This document shows, piece by piece, positions 53,657 to 62,546 of a DNA stretch of 64,000 bases. The position numbers and the translations under genes are program-made. Each line of letters opens with the position of its first letter. Position 1 is the stretch's first letter. Under the pieces are notes generated by a model. It had not been told where the DNA came from. It did no database searches and saw only the letters and a list, made by a program, of their open reading frames with translations. The stretch comes from Heyndrickxia coagulans 36D1. Its GTDB lineage: Bacteria; Bacillota; Bacilli; Bacillales; Bacillaceae_C. The DNA lies in NCBI RefSeq assembly GCF_000169195.2, contig NC_016023.1:682001-746000 (forward strand). The letters run 5' to 3'.

Positions 53657-54499
53657 TTAATGGATGTTTGCTGCCGTTTGTTCTTTTATCATGCGATCAA
53701 TTTCAATAACTGGCTTTAACATTTCTTCAAGATCATCCAGTTTCACCATATTCGGGCCATCCGACCAGGCCTGGTCCGGATCAGGATGGGCTTCAAGAAA
53801 CAACGCATCGATCCCGCAAGCCGCCGCTGCCCTTGCGAGATACGGGACAAACGCACGCTTTCCGCCTGTTGAAGTCCCATTTCCGCCCGGTATTTGGACA
53901 CTATGGGTGGCGTCAAACACGACCGGATACCCTAATCTGCGCATTTCCGGAAGTGCACGCATATCCACCACCAGGTTATTGTAGCCGAATGTCGAACCAC
54001 GTTCTGTAAGGAGAATTTTGTCGGTGCCGGATTCTTCCAGTTTTTGAATGACGTTTTTCATATCCCAAGGCGCCAGAAACTGCCCTTTTTTGACATTCAC
54101 GATTTTGCCCGTCGCGGCGGCGGCAAGCAGCAAATCGGTCTGGCGGCAAAGGAAAGCGGGGATTTGCAGTATGTCGAGTACTTCCCCGGCTGCTTTTGCC
54201 TGGTGCGGCTCATGAATATCGGACGTGACCGGTACGCCAAATACATTTTTAATCCGGTCAAGTATTTCGAGCCCTTTTTCCAGTCCCGGGCCCCGTTTGG
54301 AAAAAATGGATGATCGGTTGGCTTTGTCGAAAGAAGCTTTAAAAACGAAAGGAATGCCGAGTTTTCCGGCAATGGTTTGAAGGGTTGCGGCTGTTTCCAT
54401 GGCCATCGTTTCACTTTCAATTACGCACGGGCCGGCAATCAATACAAGCGGTAGACGTTGGCCGAAAGCTATCCGGCTGTTCAGTTGGACCGTTTTCAT
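53657..54499 (-). CDS. kdsA: 3-deoxy-8-phosphooctulonate (KDO-8-P) synthase
   Basis: A 280-residue DAHP/KDO8P-synthase-family TIM barrel that condenses PEP with arabinose-5-phosphate. Motifs: [10 protein letters not shown] near residue 20, [37 protein letters not shown] and the closing [18 protein letters not shown]. The cysteine in AGPC marks the metal-dependent class (E. coli KdsA has Asn there). DAHP synthases of type I-beta are related, but the QTDLL and DATHSVQ segments and the arabinose-5-phosphate isomerase next door support KDO8P. ATG 54499 follows GAGGAG; a start five codons upstream overlaps it. Confidence 0.88.
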   Translation of the reverse strand: MKTVQLNSRIAFGQRLPLVLIAGPCVIESETMAMETAATLQTIAGKLGIPFVFKASFDKANRSSIFSKRGPGLEKGLEILDRIKNVFGVPVTSDIHEPHQAKAAGEVLDILQIPAFLCRQTDLLLAAAATGKIVNVKKGQFLAPWDMKNVIQKLEESGTDKILLTERGSTFGYNNLVVDMRALPEMRRLGYPVVFDATHSVQIPGGNGTSTGGKRAFVPYLARAAAACGIDALFLEAHPDPDQAWSDGPNMVKLDDLEEMLKPVIEIDRMIKEQTAANIH

Positions 54500-54561
54500 T
54501 TGCTCACTCCTCATTTTTAAGTTTTCACGTGTCTTTACTCCTTCTGCTGCAGGTTACAAAT

Positions 54562-54590
54562 ATTATCCTTTAGAAAACCGCACAGGGCAA
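54562..54590 (-). promoter_or_regulatory. Promoter of the kds operon
   Basis: On the minus strand TTGCCC (54585-54590), 17-bp spacer, GATAAT (54562-54567), about 60 bp before kdsA. Confidence 0.45.
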
Positions 54591-54650
54591 GGAATGTGTA
54601 AAGAATATTCACAAACTTTTTGTTTTTATGTAAGGTTATCTCCAGGAAAT

Positions 54651-54685
54651 ATAAAGCACAAAACCGGACAAGTTTTGTGCTTTAT
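54651..54685. terminator. Long perfect hairpin between the licR-like gene and the kds operon
   Basis: A 14-bp perfect stem ATAAAGCACAAAAC / GTTTTGTGCTTTAT with a 7-base loop. The T-run is short (inside the stem), but its place after the regulator gene makes terminator the best reading. Confidence 0.6.
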
Positions 54686-54767
54686 AACGCGGATGGCGGG
54701 TAAAGTCTCCTTCGGGGAATGGCTGGGAAAAATATTTCTCTTACAAATGGTGGCGGCAGGGGCTCAA

Positions 54768-56687
54768 TTATTTTATAAATGCCATTAACTCATCAGCCGT
54801 TTTGCTTTTGATGACTTTTTGCACAACAGACCTGTTTTCGATAATCGAAATGAGCTTTTTATACATATCATCTAAATCCGTTTGCGTGCCTTCTTTAATA
54901 TTCAACAAGCAAACAAATTGAACCATTTGCTGCTCATGCCAATGAATAGGGCTTTTTAGCGTACATACTGTCCAAAACGTTTCCTTCGTTACGGGCACCA
55001 TTGGATGGGGAATGGCTACGAGATTTCCAAAACAGGTTGGCGTAATCGACTCCCTTTCTAAAACAAGGTTTACATAATCCTTCGGTACAAGCTTCTGCTT
55101 ATACAGTTCATCACATAAAAATCGAATCACGCTTTCCTTATCCTGCAATGCTAGTTGAAGAAAAATTCTTGAAGGATGTAAATATTTCTCTGCCACATTT
55201 TGCGTCCTAGATAAAAAACCATTTATAGCTTGAATGTCTTTGTCTTCCAAAAAAGTATTCACAACTTGGACCGGGACGCCAAAATCCTCCTTTATAGGGA
55301 CAGTGCTAATGATCAAGTCAATAAAAGATAAATCATATGATGATAAATTGTAATAATTAATCGTATCGGCAATTTCAATTTCTTGGCCATACAAATTTTG
55401 CAATCGGTAGGATAGTAATTTTGCACTCCCTACGCCCGATGCGCAAACGATGAGTACTTTTTTTATTTTTTTCTTGTTTAATTTCATTCGTTCGAGAGCA
55501 ACACCAATATGCAGCGCAATATAGGCAATTTCATCTTCAACCACTTCCATTCGCAAATACTCTTCTATACATTTGCTTGCAATAATGGCGCCTTCAAACG
55601 CAGCCGGGTATTTTTTCTTTATATCGTTTAATAACGGATTCCGAATATTCATTTTGTACCGCAATCGGTTCATTGCAGGACGAATATGCAGCGTTAGCGC
55701 CTGAATAAACTCGCGGTCTTGGCGAAAGTCCCAATTCAATTCAGCCTTTAAACGAGCTAACATACAATTTATAATCGTTCCGGCTTCATCAAATTTACTA
55801 AACTCGGCCAGCTCCTTCTTGTGTAAAAGTTTGGTTCCTAATAAATGAACAATAATATAATCGATTTCTGTCTCAGGAAAAGTTAACGAAGTAAAATCTT
55901 CAACTTCTTTTATAATTTCATTCGCCACAATTTTTTCAAATGGATGATCATCGACCAGAACATCAGCCAGCTCTTCAATAACAAAGCCTTCTTGAATTCT
56001 TCTGCAGGCGATAGCAATATGCGTTGCTAAATTTTCCAAAGATATATCGGAGATTTCAATTTTATATTTATTAACCTTTTGGACGATTACTTCTTTAATC
56101 TTTTTAAATAGTTCCGGATCAATGAGTTGTAAACAATCCTCCTTCAAAAATGCCTCCTGGTTCCGCTCCAACAATAAATTAGACAAACACAAACGTTTCA
56201 TATATTCATCGCCTTCAACCTTTGAGCCGTAGTGCGGGCGGTTGATTAGCTTTAAATGATATTGATCAAGAATTTCTTTTACCATCTTTAAGTCATTTTG
56301 CAATGTCGATAAAGAGACGAACATCTCATCTATAAAACTTTCAATTTTAATAAAATCGGTTTCTAACAATAACCGGCGTAAAATATAGAGAACTCTCGTA
56401 TCTTTATCAGTGAAGTCACCCGCTAAATGATGTTCCTCCGTAGAAATCTCATTGAGTATTTTTGAAAAAAGCCCGGCATCTAATACTTTTACGCTATATC
56501 CCAATCCTCTGGTCGATTCAATTTGAAATCCGTGTGATGCTGTATTATTTTGCATGAGCTTAATTTCGTTTCGTATCGTTCGGTCACTGACGCCTAATTC
56601 TTTTGCCATCCAGCTTGCAGTAACGGGTTCTTTTGACTTAGATAAAAGGATTAATATATCTTTCTGCCGTTTTGATAGGATAGCCAA
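54768..56687 (-). CDS. licR: LicR-type PRD transcriptional activator
   Basis: A 639-residue multi-domain regulator. The N-terminal HTH reads SASWMAKELGVSDRTIRNEI-like (VTASWMAKELGVSDRTIRNE), a second winged helix follows, then two PRDs (~180-395). An EIIB-like domain has its cysteine in KVLIVCASGVGSAKLL near 410, and an EIIA(fructose/mannitol)-like domain has its histidine in AIPHPM near 555. PTS phosphorylation of these sites sets activity. The gene lies downstream of the cellobiose PTS operon it presumably activates. TTG 56687 is nine bases after AGGGAG and begins the HTH; the longer upstream frame has no family match. Confidence 0.88.
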   Translation of the reverse strand: MAILSKRQKDILILLSKSKEPVTASWMAKELGVSDRTIRNEIKLMQNNTASHGFQIESTRGLGYSVKVLDAGLFSKILNEISTEEHHLAGDFTDKDTRVLYILRRLLLETDFIKIESFIDEMFVSLSTLQNDLKMVKEILDQYHLKLINRPHYGSKVEGDEYMKRLCLSNLLLERNQEAFLKEDCLQLIDPELFKKIKEVIVQKVNKYKIEISDISLENLATHIAIACRRIQEGFVIEELADVLVDDHPFEKIVANEIIKEVEDFTSLTFPETEIDYIIVHLLGTKLLHKKELAEFSKFDEAGTIINCMLARLKAELNWDFRQDREFIQALTLHIRPAMNRLRYKMNIRNPLLNDIKKKYPAAFEGAIIASKCIEEYLRMEVVEDEIAYIALHIGVALERMKLNKKKIKKVLIVCASGVGSAKLLSYRLQNLYGQEIEIADTINYYNLSSYDLSFIDLIISTVPIKEDFGVPVQVVNTFLEDKDIQAINGFLSRTQNVAEKYLHPSRIFLQLALQDKESVIRFLCDELYKQKLVPKDYVNLVLERESITPTCFGNLVAIPHPMVPVTKETFWTVCTLKSPIHWHEQQMVQFVCLLNIKEGTQTDLDDMYKKLISIIENRSVVQKVIKSKTADELMAFIK

Positions 56688-56883
56688 TGCCAACAACTCC
56701 CTTTTACATGGATTACTAAGATTTTTGGCAAAGGAAGAGCTGTAGTTTTCGGGAAAACATTTTTCGGGCTGTGATGTAATCGTTGAAAAAACCAATGCTT
56801 GTTACTTTGCAGCCTGTCATATCGTAGCTTTCCTTATAACTATTGCTTTTTCACCGGGAATTTCTATTTTCTTCCCGTATATG

Positions 56884-56916
56884 AAAAAATGGAGTTTTAT
56901 TGTAACTCCATTTTTT
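56884..56916. terminator. Terminator of the PTS/GH1 operon
   Basis: ATGGAGTT pairs with AACTCCAT and is flanked by six A and six T, so it can act in both directions. It lies about 70 bp past the 6-phospho-beta-glucosidase stop. The rest of 56688-56984 shows no gene. Confidence 0.8.
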
Positions 56917-56984
56917 CATGCCATGATTGAATATGATTCTTATGATTCTTATTGTAAACGTGAGAAAAACGACCTTCCTAAAAG

Positions 56985-58469
<1,485 letters not shown>

Positions 58470-58475
58470 TTAAAT

Positions 58476-58510
58476 AAGAAGGCGATTTTCCTATGAAGAA
58501 CCGCCTTCTT
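58476..58510 (-). terminator. Intercistronic stem-loop between EIIC and the glucosidase
   Basis: On the minus strand AAGAAGGCG / CGCCTTCTT with a 17-base loop followed by ATTTAAC. The weak T-run suggests partial termination or mRNA protection within the operon. Confidence 0.5.
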
Positions 58511-58582
58511 TCATTCACCCGCAGTGCAACATCGTTTTCATAGGATAATTCTACATCTTATTTTTCTATTTCAAGATTAGGA

Positions 58583-59938
58583 TCAGAGTACAGATTCTCC
58601 GCCTTTTTCTTGCTCAACTAACTTCTTATCATATATTCTGATGAACGGAAGATATATGATAAACGCGACCACACCACAAATGAGTGAGACAACTGGCGCC
58701 ATAATGCTCCCACCTGTTCCAATGAAAGCCCCGATACCGATTGGCGTTGGCCATGGCACTTGTGCAATAAGTGGCGCAACAATGTGCAATTTAATTGCAA
58801 AATAACCAATTGTCGCAGTAGCCATAGGCGCTAAGAAGAATGGGATAGCCAGGTATGGATTATAAACAATTGGTAATCCAAACAATATTGGTTCATTAAT
58901 ATTAAAAATGCCAGGAGCAAGGGATGCTTTTCCTAGTATTCTCAATTGCTGTGACCGGGCCAAAAATGCAATAAAGATACATAATCCTAAAGTCGACCCG
59001 GAACCGCCCATAATGACAAATGAATTTTGGAACTCGCCGGCGAATGGAATATTTGCCCCATGAATATTGGCTTCCATATTTGCCAAAGTAATTGGCGTCA
59101 GGAAGGCTCCGATAATATTCGCCCCGTGAATACCTACGATCCAGAGTGCATGGATTAAGAAGTAAATCACCATCAATCCCAGCCAGCTGCTTGCGATATT
59201 CGTAACAAAGCTAAATGGAACAGCGACAACTTTAAATATATCTGTACCTAAAGCTACAAAAATACCATTGATGATTAAGATCACAAAAGCGACTAAAAAT
59301 GCAGGGATTAAAGCTGTGAACGATCTGGATACCCCTTCCGGAACAGCTTCCGGCATTTTAATCACCCAATTTTGTTTTACACATAACCGGTACAACTGGA
59401 CAGCAATAACAGAAACAATAATGGCCGTAAATATACCTGAAGAACCTAAACGGCTTACACCACTGTCGCCCATTTCCCAACCAAAAATAATATGAGTCGT
59501 ATCATTCATTTTTTGGATAAGTGACATTTTTCCATTGCCTGCAACCAATTCCGGAATCGTCATAAAGAAAGCAAACATGGATAATAAAGCCCCATTTAGC
59601 GGGTTTACATTTATCCCTTCTTCTTCAGCATATATTTTTGTATACTCATAACCAATAACAAGGTTGAAATATAATGCTAAAATTCCCATTGTTGCTTTAT
59701 TTGCCAGCATATACAAGTCACTAATTCTAAAGAAAGTATTATCGAAAAAGCCTTGCAAAAATGTTAAAGTCTGTGGCAATACGTTCAACACCAAGAACAT
59801 GGATCCTACGATTGTAAATGGTATTGAAGCCATCCCGGCAGCCATTACCGCCCGGACAAATCGAAAAGATGCTACTTTCCCCATAGGACCCATCAGATAC
59901 CTTTCAAGAAAAGTAAATGCCTTATTTTGTTCTGACAT
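58583..59938 (-). CDS. celB: PTS EIIC, cellobiose/lactose family
   Basis: A 451-residue membrane transporter with about ten helices. Family marks: the GPMGKVASFRFVRAVMAAGMASIPF start, the WIVGIHGANIIGAF segment, FVIMGGSGSTLGLC and the substrate-binding FNINEPILFGLPIVYNP with its glutamate. It moves and hands over beta-glucoside for phosphorylation by EIIB. It follows the small membrane-protein gene by 21 bp and precedes the glucosidase. Confidence 0.95.
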   Translation of the reverse strand: MSEQNKAFTFLERYLMGPMGKVASFRFVRAVMAAGMASIPFTIVGSMFLVLNVLPQTLTFLQGFFDNTFFRISDLYMLANKATMGILALYFNLVIGYEYTKIYAEEEGINVNPLNGALLSMFAFFMTIPELVAGNGKMSLIQKMNDTTHIIFGWEMGDSGVSRLGSSGIFTAIIVSVIAVQLYRLCVKQNWVIKMPEAVPEGVSRSFTALIPAFLVAFVILIINGIFVALGTDIFKVVAVPFSFVTNIASSWLGLMVIYFLIHALWIVGIHGANIIGAFLTPITLANMEANIHGANIPFAGEFQNSFVIMGGSGSTLGLCIFIAFLARSQQLRILGKASLAPGIFNINEPILFGLPIVYNPYLAIPFFLAPMATATIGYFAIKLHIVAPLIAQVPWPTPIGIGAFIGTGGSIMAPVVSLICGVVAFIIYLPFIRIYDKKLVEQEKGGESVL

Positions 59939-59959
59939 AAAGACCCCTCTTTTCTATTA

Positions 59960-60463
59960 TTAACGAATCGCTTTTTCATACTCCATGATGCGTTGAAAAT
60001 GCTTGTCTTCATCATGTGTAATTTGGTATAACCGATAAAGGATGAAAGCGCTTAAAAATATCCCGGCAATCAAAACAGCTAAAATTAATACTTTTGACTT
60101 ATTTTGATTGATTAAAAATGGATATAAATGAGCGAAAGATGACGAAAAACAACTTGGCAACAGCAAAATCACATTTGCAATGAGCAAAGTCATAAAACAA
60201 AACTTTGTGTATTTAGCATGATTTGTCGGGCTGCTATAAATCTTTACTTGTTCCGCAACGCTCAATATGACAACGATGATCAACGCCAATGGAAGAAGGT
60301 ATAGTAACGAATGACTCACGACCAATGAAATTAACCAATATACATTTGTAAAGAAGAATATTGCGGTAACATATCTGACAAGCAAATACCGGTTATAGTA
60401 CATCGATTTAAGCATTTGGTTTTTTTGATTTTTTTCAAATAATGCTCTTTCTACGTCATTCAT
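59960..60463 (-). CDS. Unidentified membrane protein within the cellobiose PTS operon
   Basis: A 167-residue protein not recognised. About four transmembrane helices (residues ~30-50, 55-72, 90-110 and 130-155) follow a charged cytoplasmic N-terminus (MNDVERALFEKNQKNQ); the C-terminus is polar (THDEDKHFQR). No PTS phosphorylation motif is seen. It is set between EIIB and EIIC genes and shares their AT-rich composition, so it may assist the transporter or regulate it. GAGGGATTTTT lies upstream of its ATG. Confidence 0.75.
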   Translation of the reverse strand: MNDVERALFEKNQKNQMLKSMYYNRYLLVRYVTAIFFFTNVYWLISLVVSHSLLYLLPLALIIVVILSVAEQVKIYSSPTNHAKYTKFCFMTLLIANVILLLPSCFSSSFAHLYPFLINQNKSKVLILAVLIAGIFLSAFILYRLYQITHDEDKHFQRIMEYEKAIR

Positions 60464-60661
60464 AAAAATCCCTCATTTATTAAAAATATGGCTCCCCGCT
60501 ACTCGTTAAAGCTTAAGCTATCCATTACCTCCAATCCAAAAGACATCTTATCGGGTATCTTGCTTGAAGATCACCTTCCTTCCGACTATCCATAAATTTT
60601 GGCATTTCCGGGTGAGTGCATTGTAAATAGCGAAGACCCATTTTTTAATCACATAAGCAAA

Positions 60662-60985
60662 TCAATCATTTGGCAGTTCTTGCAAGATTAAATTTCCTAA
60701 TTTTTCAACACCCATTGGAATCGGAATATAGGCTTGCGGCGGAATGTTTACAACTGGCTTTCCTACGCGTTCTCCGGCTTCCTTAAGCTTTTGAAAATAC
60801 ATCTTTGTTTGTGGGCTGACTAAATATAAATCAAAGTCCCCCTTTTCAATCATCTTATTGCCTTCATTTGCTGAGACAGCATCCACTTCAATATCCTTAC
60901 CTTTTGTTTTAAAAAATTCAGTTGTCTTCTTCGCCATTAAAGAAGATGACATGCCTGCTGCACAAATAATTAATGCTTTTTTCAT
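60662..60985 (-). CDS. celA: PTS EIIB, cellobiose/lactose family
   Basis: A 106-residue cytosolic phosphocarrier. The phosphorylated cysteine is Cys8 in LIICAAGMSSSLMAKK. FDLYLVSPQTKMYF and IPPQAYIPI complete the family pattern. ATG 60985 has GGAGG eight bases upstream; a start five codons earlier covers that site. The 198-bp gap to the next gene (60464-60661) shows no frame or hairpin I can support. Confidence 0.95.
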   Translation of the reverse strand: MKKALIICAAGMSSSLMAKKTTEFFKTKGKDIEVDAVSANEGNKMIEKGDFDLYLVSPQTKMYFQKLKEAGERVGKPVVNIPPQAYIPIPMGVEKLGNLILQELPND

Positions 60986-61008
60986 TATAAATGCCTCCAA
61001 TTGGTTTT

Positions 61009-61134
61009 TTATTGTGATTTAAACTTGCTTATCAATGAATTAATGACTTCCGTTGCTTTTAATGGCCCGCTTGTGCCGCCAATCATACATTTTTCAAACA
61101 GCAAACTTGGCAAATTTGTTAGCAATTTCGACAT
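61009..61134 (-). CDS. Possible 41-residue small protein between EIIA and EIIB
   Basis: The frame MSKLLTNLPS...KFKSQ opens at an ATG overlapping the last 16 bases of the EIIA gene in another frame and ends 23 bp before EIIB, just ahead of its Shine-Dalgarno. It fills the whole gap, and its composition (Leu/Ser/Lys, one GGTSGPL motif) looks protein-like. GGTSGPL recalls the DhaL signature, but the match is too short to trust. There is no clear ribosome-binding site; translation would depend on coupling to EIIA. It may be a real small subunit or a remnant. Confidence 0.35.
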   Translation of the reverse strand: MSKLLTNLPSLLFEKCMIGGTSGPLKATEVINSLISKFKSQ

Positions 61135-61445
61135 TCAAGTTCATTTGTTTTTTTATAAAGTTCAATGATTTCTTTTGCCAGGTCAATCACTGTCATGGCA
61201 TTCATTAAATGGTCCTGTGCGTGTATAAGCAATATACTGATTTCGAATTTCTCCCCACTGGCCTCCCCCTTTATTAGGTCTGTTTGAAAACGATGAGCGA
61301 TTGTCATGGCTTCGTTGGCTTCTTCAATTTTTTGTTCAGCTAATTTAAACTCACCTGCTTTAGCAAGATTTATGGACTCCGCAGCTAAGCTTCGGGCATT
61401 TCCGCCATTTAAAATAATTTGAAAACTAATTTCTTCTATGTTCAA
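61119..61445 (-). CDS. celC: PTS EIIA, lactose/cellobiose family
   Basis: A 108-residue all-helical phosphocarrier, working as a trimer. The phosphorylated histidine is His75 in LLIHAQDHLM, with the family's N-terminal ILNGGNARSLAAES and AHRFQTDLI. It takes phosphate from HPr and passes it to EIIB. First gene of the operon. The start is uncertain between TTG 61445 (nine bases after AAGG) and ATG 61451, three bases after it; I chose the better spacing. Confidence 0.93.
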   Translation of the reverse strand: MNIEEISFQIILNGGNARSLAAESINLAKAGEFKLAEQKIEEANEAMTIAHRFQTDLIKGEASGEKFEISILLIHAQDHLMNAMTVIDLAKEIIELYKKTNELECRNC

Positions 61446-61497
61446 TGTCATCACCCTTAGTTTAAAAATTGTCGTTTCTTCACCCTTTTTGTCGCAT

Positions 61498-61526
61498 AAT
61501 ATACATCATTGTTACTTACTGTTGAA
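61498..61526 (-). promoter_or_regulatory. Probable promoter of the cellobiose PTS operon
   Basis: On the minus strand TTCAAC (61521-61526), 17-bp spacer, TATATT (61498-61503). The weak -35 fits dependence on the LicR-type activator. Confidence 0.5.
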
Positions 61527-61618
61527 TCACAAATAGTAAAATATCCTTGCTGTAACACTTAAACACTGTTTAATGCCCCTCTTTATCATCAGCCGCTTAC
61601 CTTAATTCAATATTAATA

Positions 61619-61632
61619 TGGAAACGGTTTCA
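61619..61632. promoter_or_regulatory. CcpA cre site upstream of the PTS operon
   Basis: TGGAAACGGTTTCA matches the cre consensus TGWAANCGNTNWCA at every fixed position but one. It lies about 95 bp upstream of the proposed -35, so repression would need looping or a second, nearer promoter. Confidence 0.7.
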
Positions 61633-61639
61633 CTTTAAC

Positions 61640-61992
61640 CTAAACTCTTTCCTTAGCGCAACGGAAATCATTACTGGAAAAAATGAAGTAACGGAAAAAG
61701 GAATCCGGGATCAAGTTTCTACTTTCTCGCCATTAACATGACTGCCACTTTTTTCAATAAAGCATGGCATCAAGCTTTTAGACATACCTCTTTGTTTATC
61801 GTACTTACCAATCCCGGCCTGGCATTTCAAAAAAGGAAAGTGCGGCAAGCAGAAGGCAGTTTGCAGCATTTTAAGAACCTGCATTAAAAGTTACAATTGG
61901 AAAGATTTTCTGTACAGAATGCCTTCATTTCCCGATTAACGGCTGCAGAAGCGGGTAATGATATAGTACAAACACCAAAAGGAGGGACCGTT
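61640..61992. other. Intergenic stretch upstream of the YndM-like gene
   Basis: About 350 bases with no supported gene. A TATAGT at ~61963 could be a -10 box of the next gene. The in-frame extension of the YndM-like gene back to 61897 has no ribosome-binding site. Confidence 0.35.
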
Positions 61993-62400
61993 ATGGATCA
62001 TGCAAAGGCGTTAGTGATAAAGTTTATTATGGTCGCAGTTGTGTTGGGCATCATTTTATCCGCCATCTTCAACATGCCGTTTGGCGATATGATCGCCACC
62101 AGTGTAGTACTGACCATTCTTGCATATGTCCTGGGAGATTTAATGATTTTCAAACGGGAAAATGAACGCGAGGAGGATACGCAAAGAAATATCATGGCGA
62201 CCGTCGCCGATTTTGTTCTGGCGTACCTTGTCGTGTGGCTGATGGGCAGATCACTCGCCCCGGACATGGACAATCTGTTATGGGCGGCGCTGGCTTCGAG
62301 CATCGTCATTGCAGCCGGCGAATGGTTCTTCCATAAATATTTACACCATCTTTTCCATCACACGCCTGACCGTGAATATACCGGATACGGCGGTGACTGA
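61993..62400 (+). CDS. DUF2512 (YndM-like) membrane protein
   Basis: A 135-residue protein with four transmembrane helices (~7-27, 32-52, 72-90 and 96-115) and a histidine-rich C-terminus (FFHKYLHHLFHHTPD). The pattern matches the YndM/DUF2512 family, found in spore-forming Bacillaceae; its function is unknown. ATG 61993 follows AAAAGGAGGGA. Monocistronic, ended by a strong terminator. Confidence 0.82.
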   Translation: MDHAKALVIKFIMVAVVLGIILSAIFNMPFGDMIATSVVLTILAYVLGDLMIFKRENEREEDTQRNIMATVADFVLAYLVVWLMGRSLAPDMDNLLWAALASSIVIAAGEWFFHKYLHHLFHHTPDREYTGYGGD

Positions 62401-62403
62401 TTG

Positions 62404-62436
62404 AAAAAACGGCAGCCGGATGAGCTGCCGTTTTTT
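62404..62436. terminator. Bidirectional terminator
   Basis: AAAAAACGGCAGC pairs with GCTGCCGTTTTTT around a 7-base loop. It serves the YndM-like gene and the convergent metalloprotease gene. Confidence 0.92.
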
Positions 62437-62546
62437 CGTATTCCTATAAAAACTTACCAATCATTAATAATCATCCAATCGTGCAAGTATCAAGTTTTTT
62501 TAATCACTCGCAATTCTTTCGGGCCAAGCAAAACTTTTACTTCTCT

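Noticed and set aside
53657-54499. DAHP synthase (aroA) as an alternative call
   Set aside because: The QTDLL, DATHSVQ and AHPDP..AWSDGP segments are those of KDO8P synthase, and an arabinose-5-phosphate isomerase follows in the same operon.
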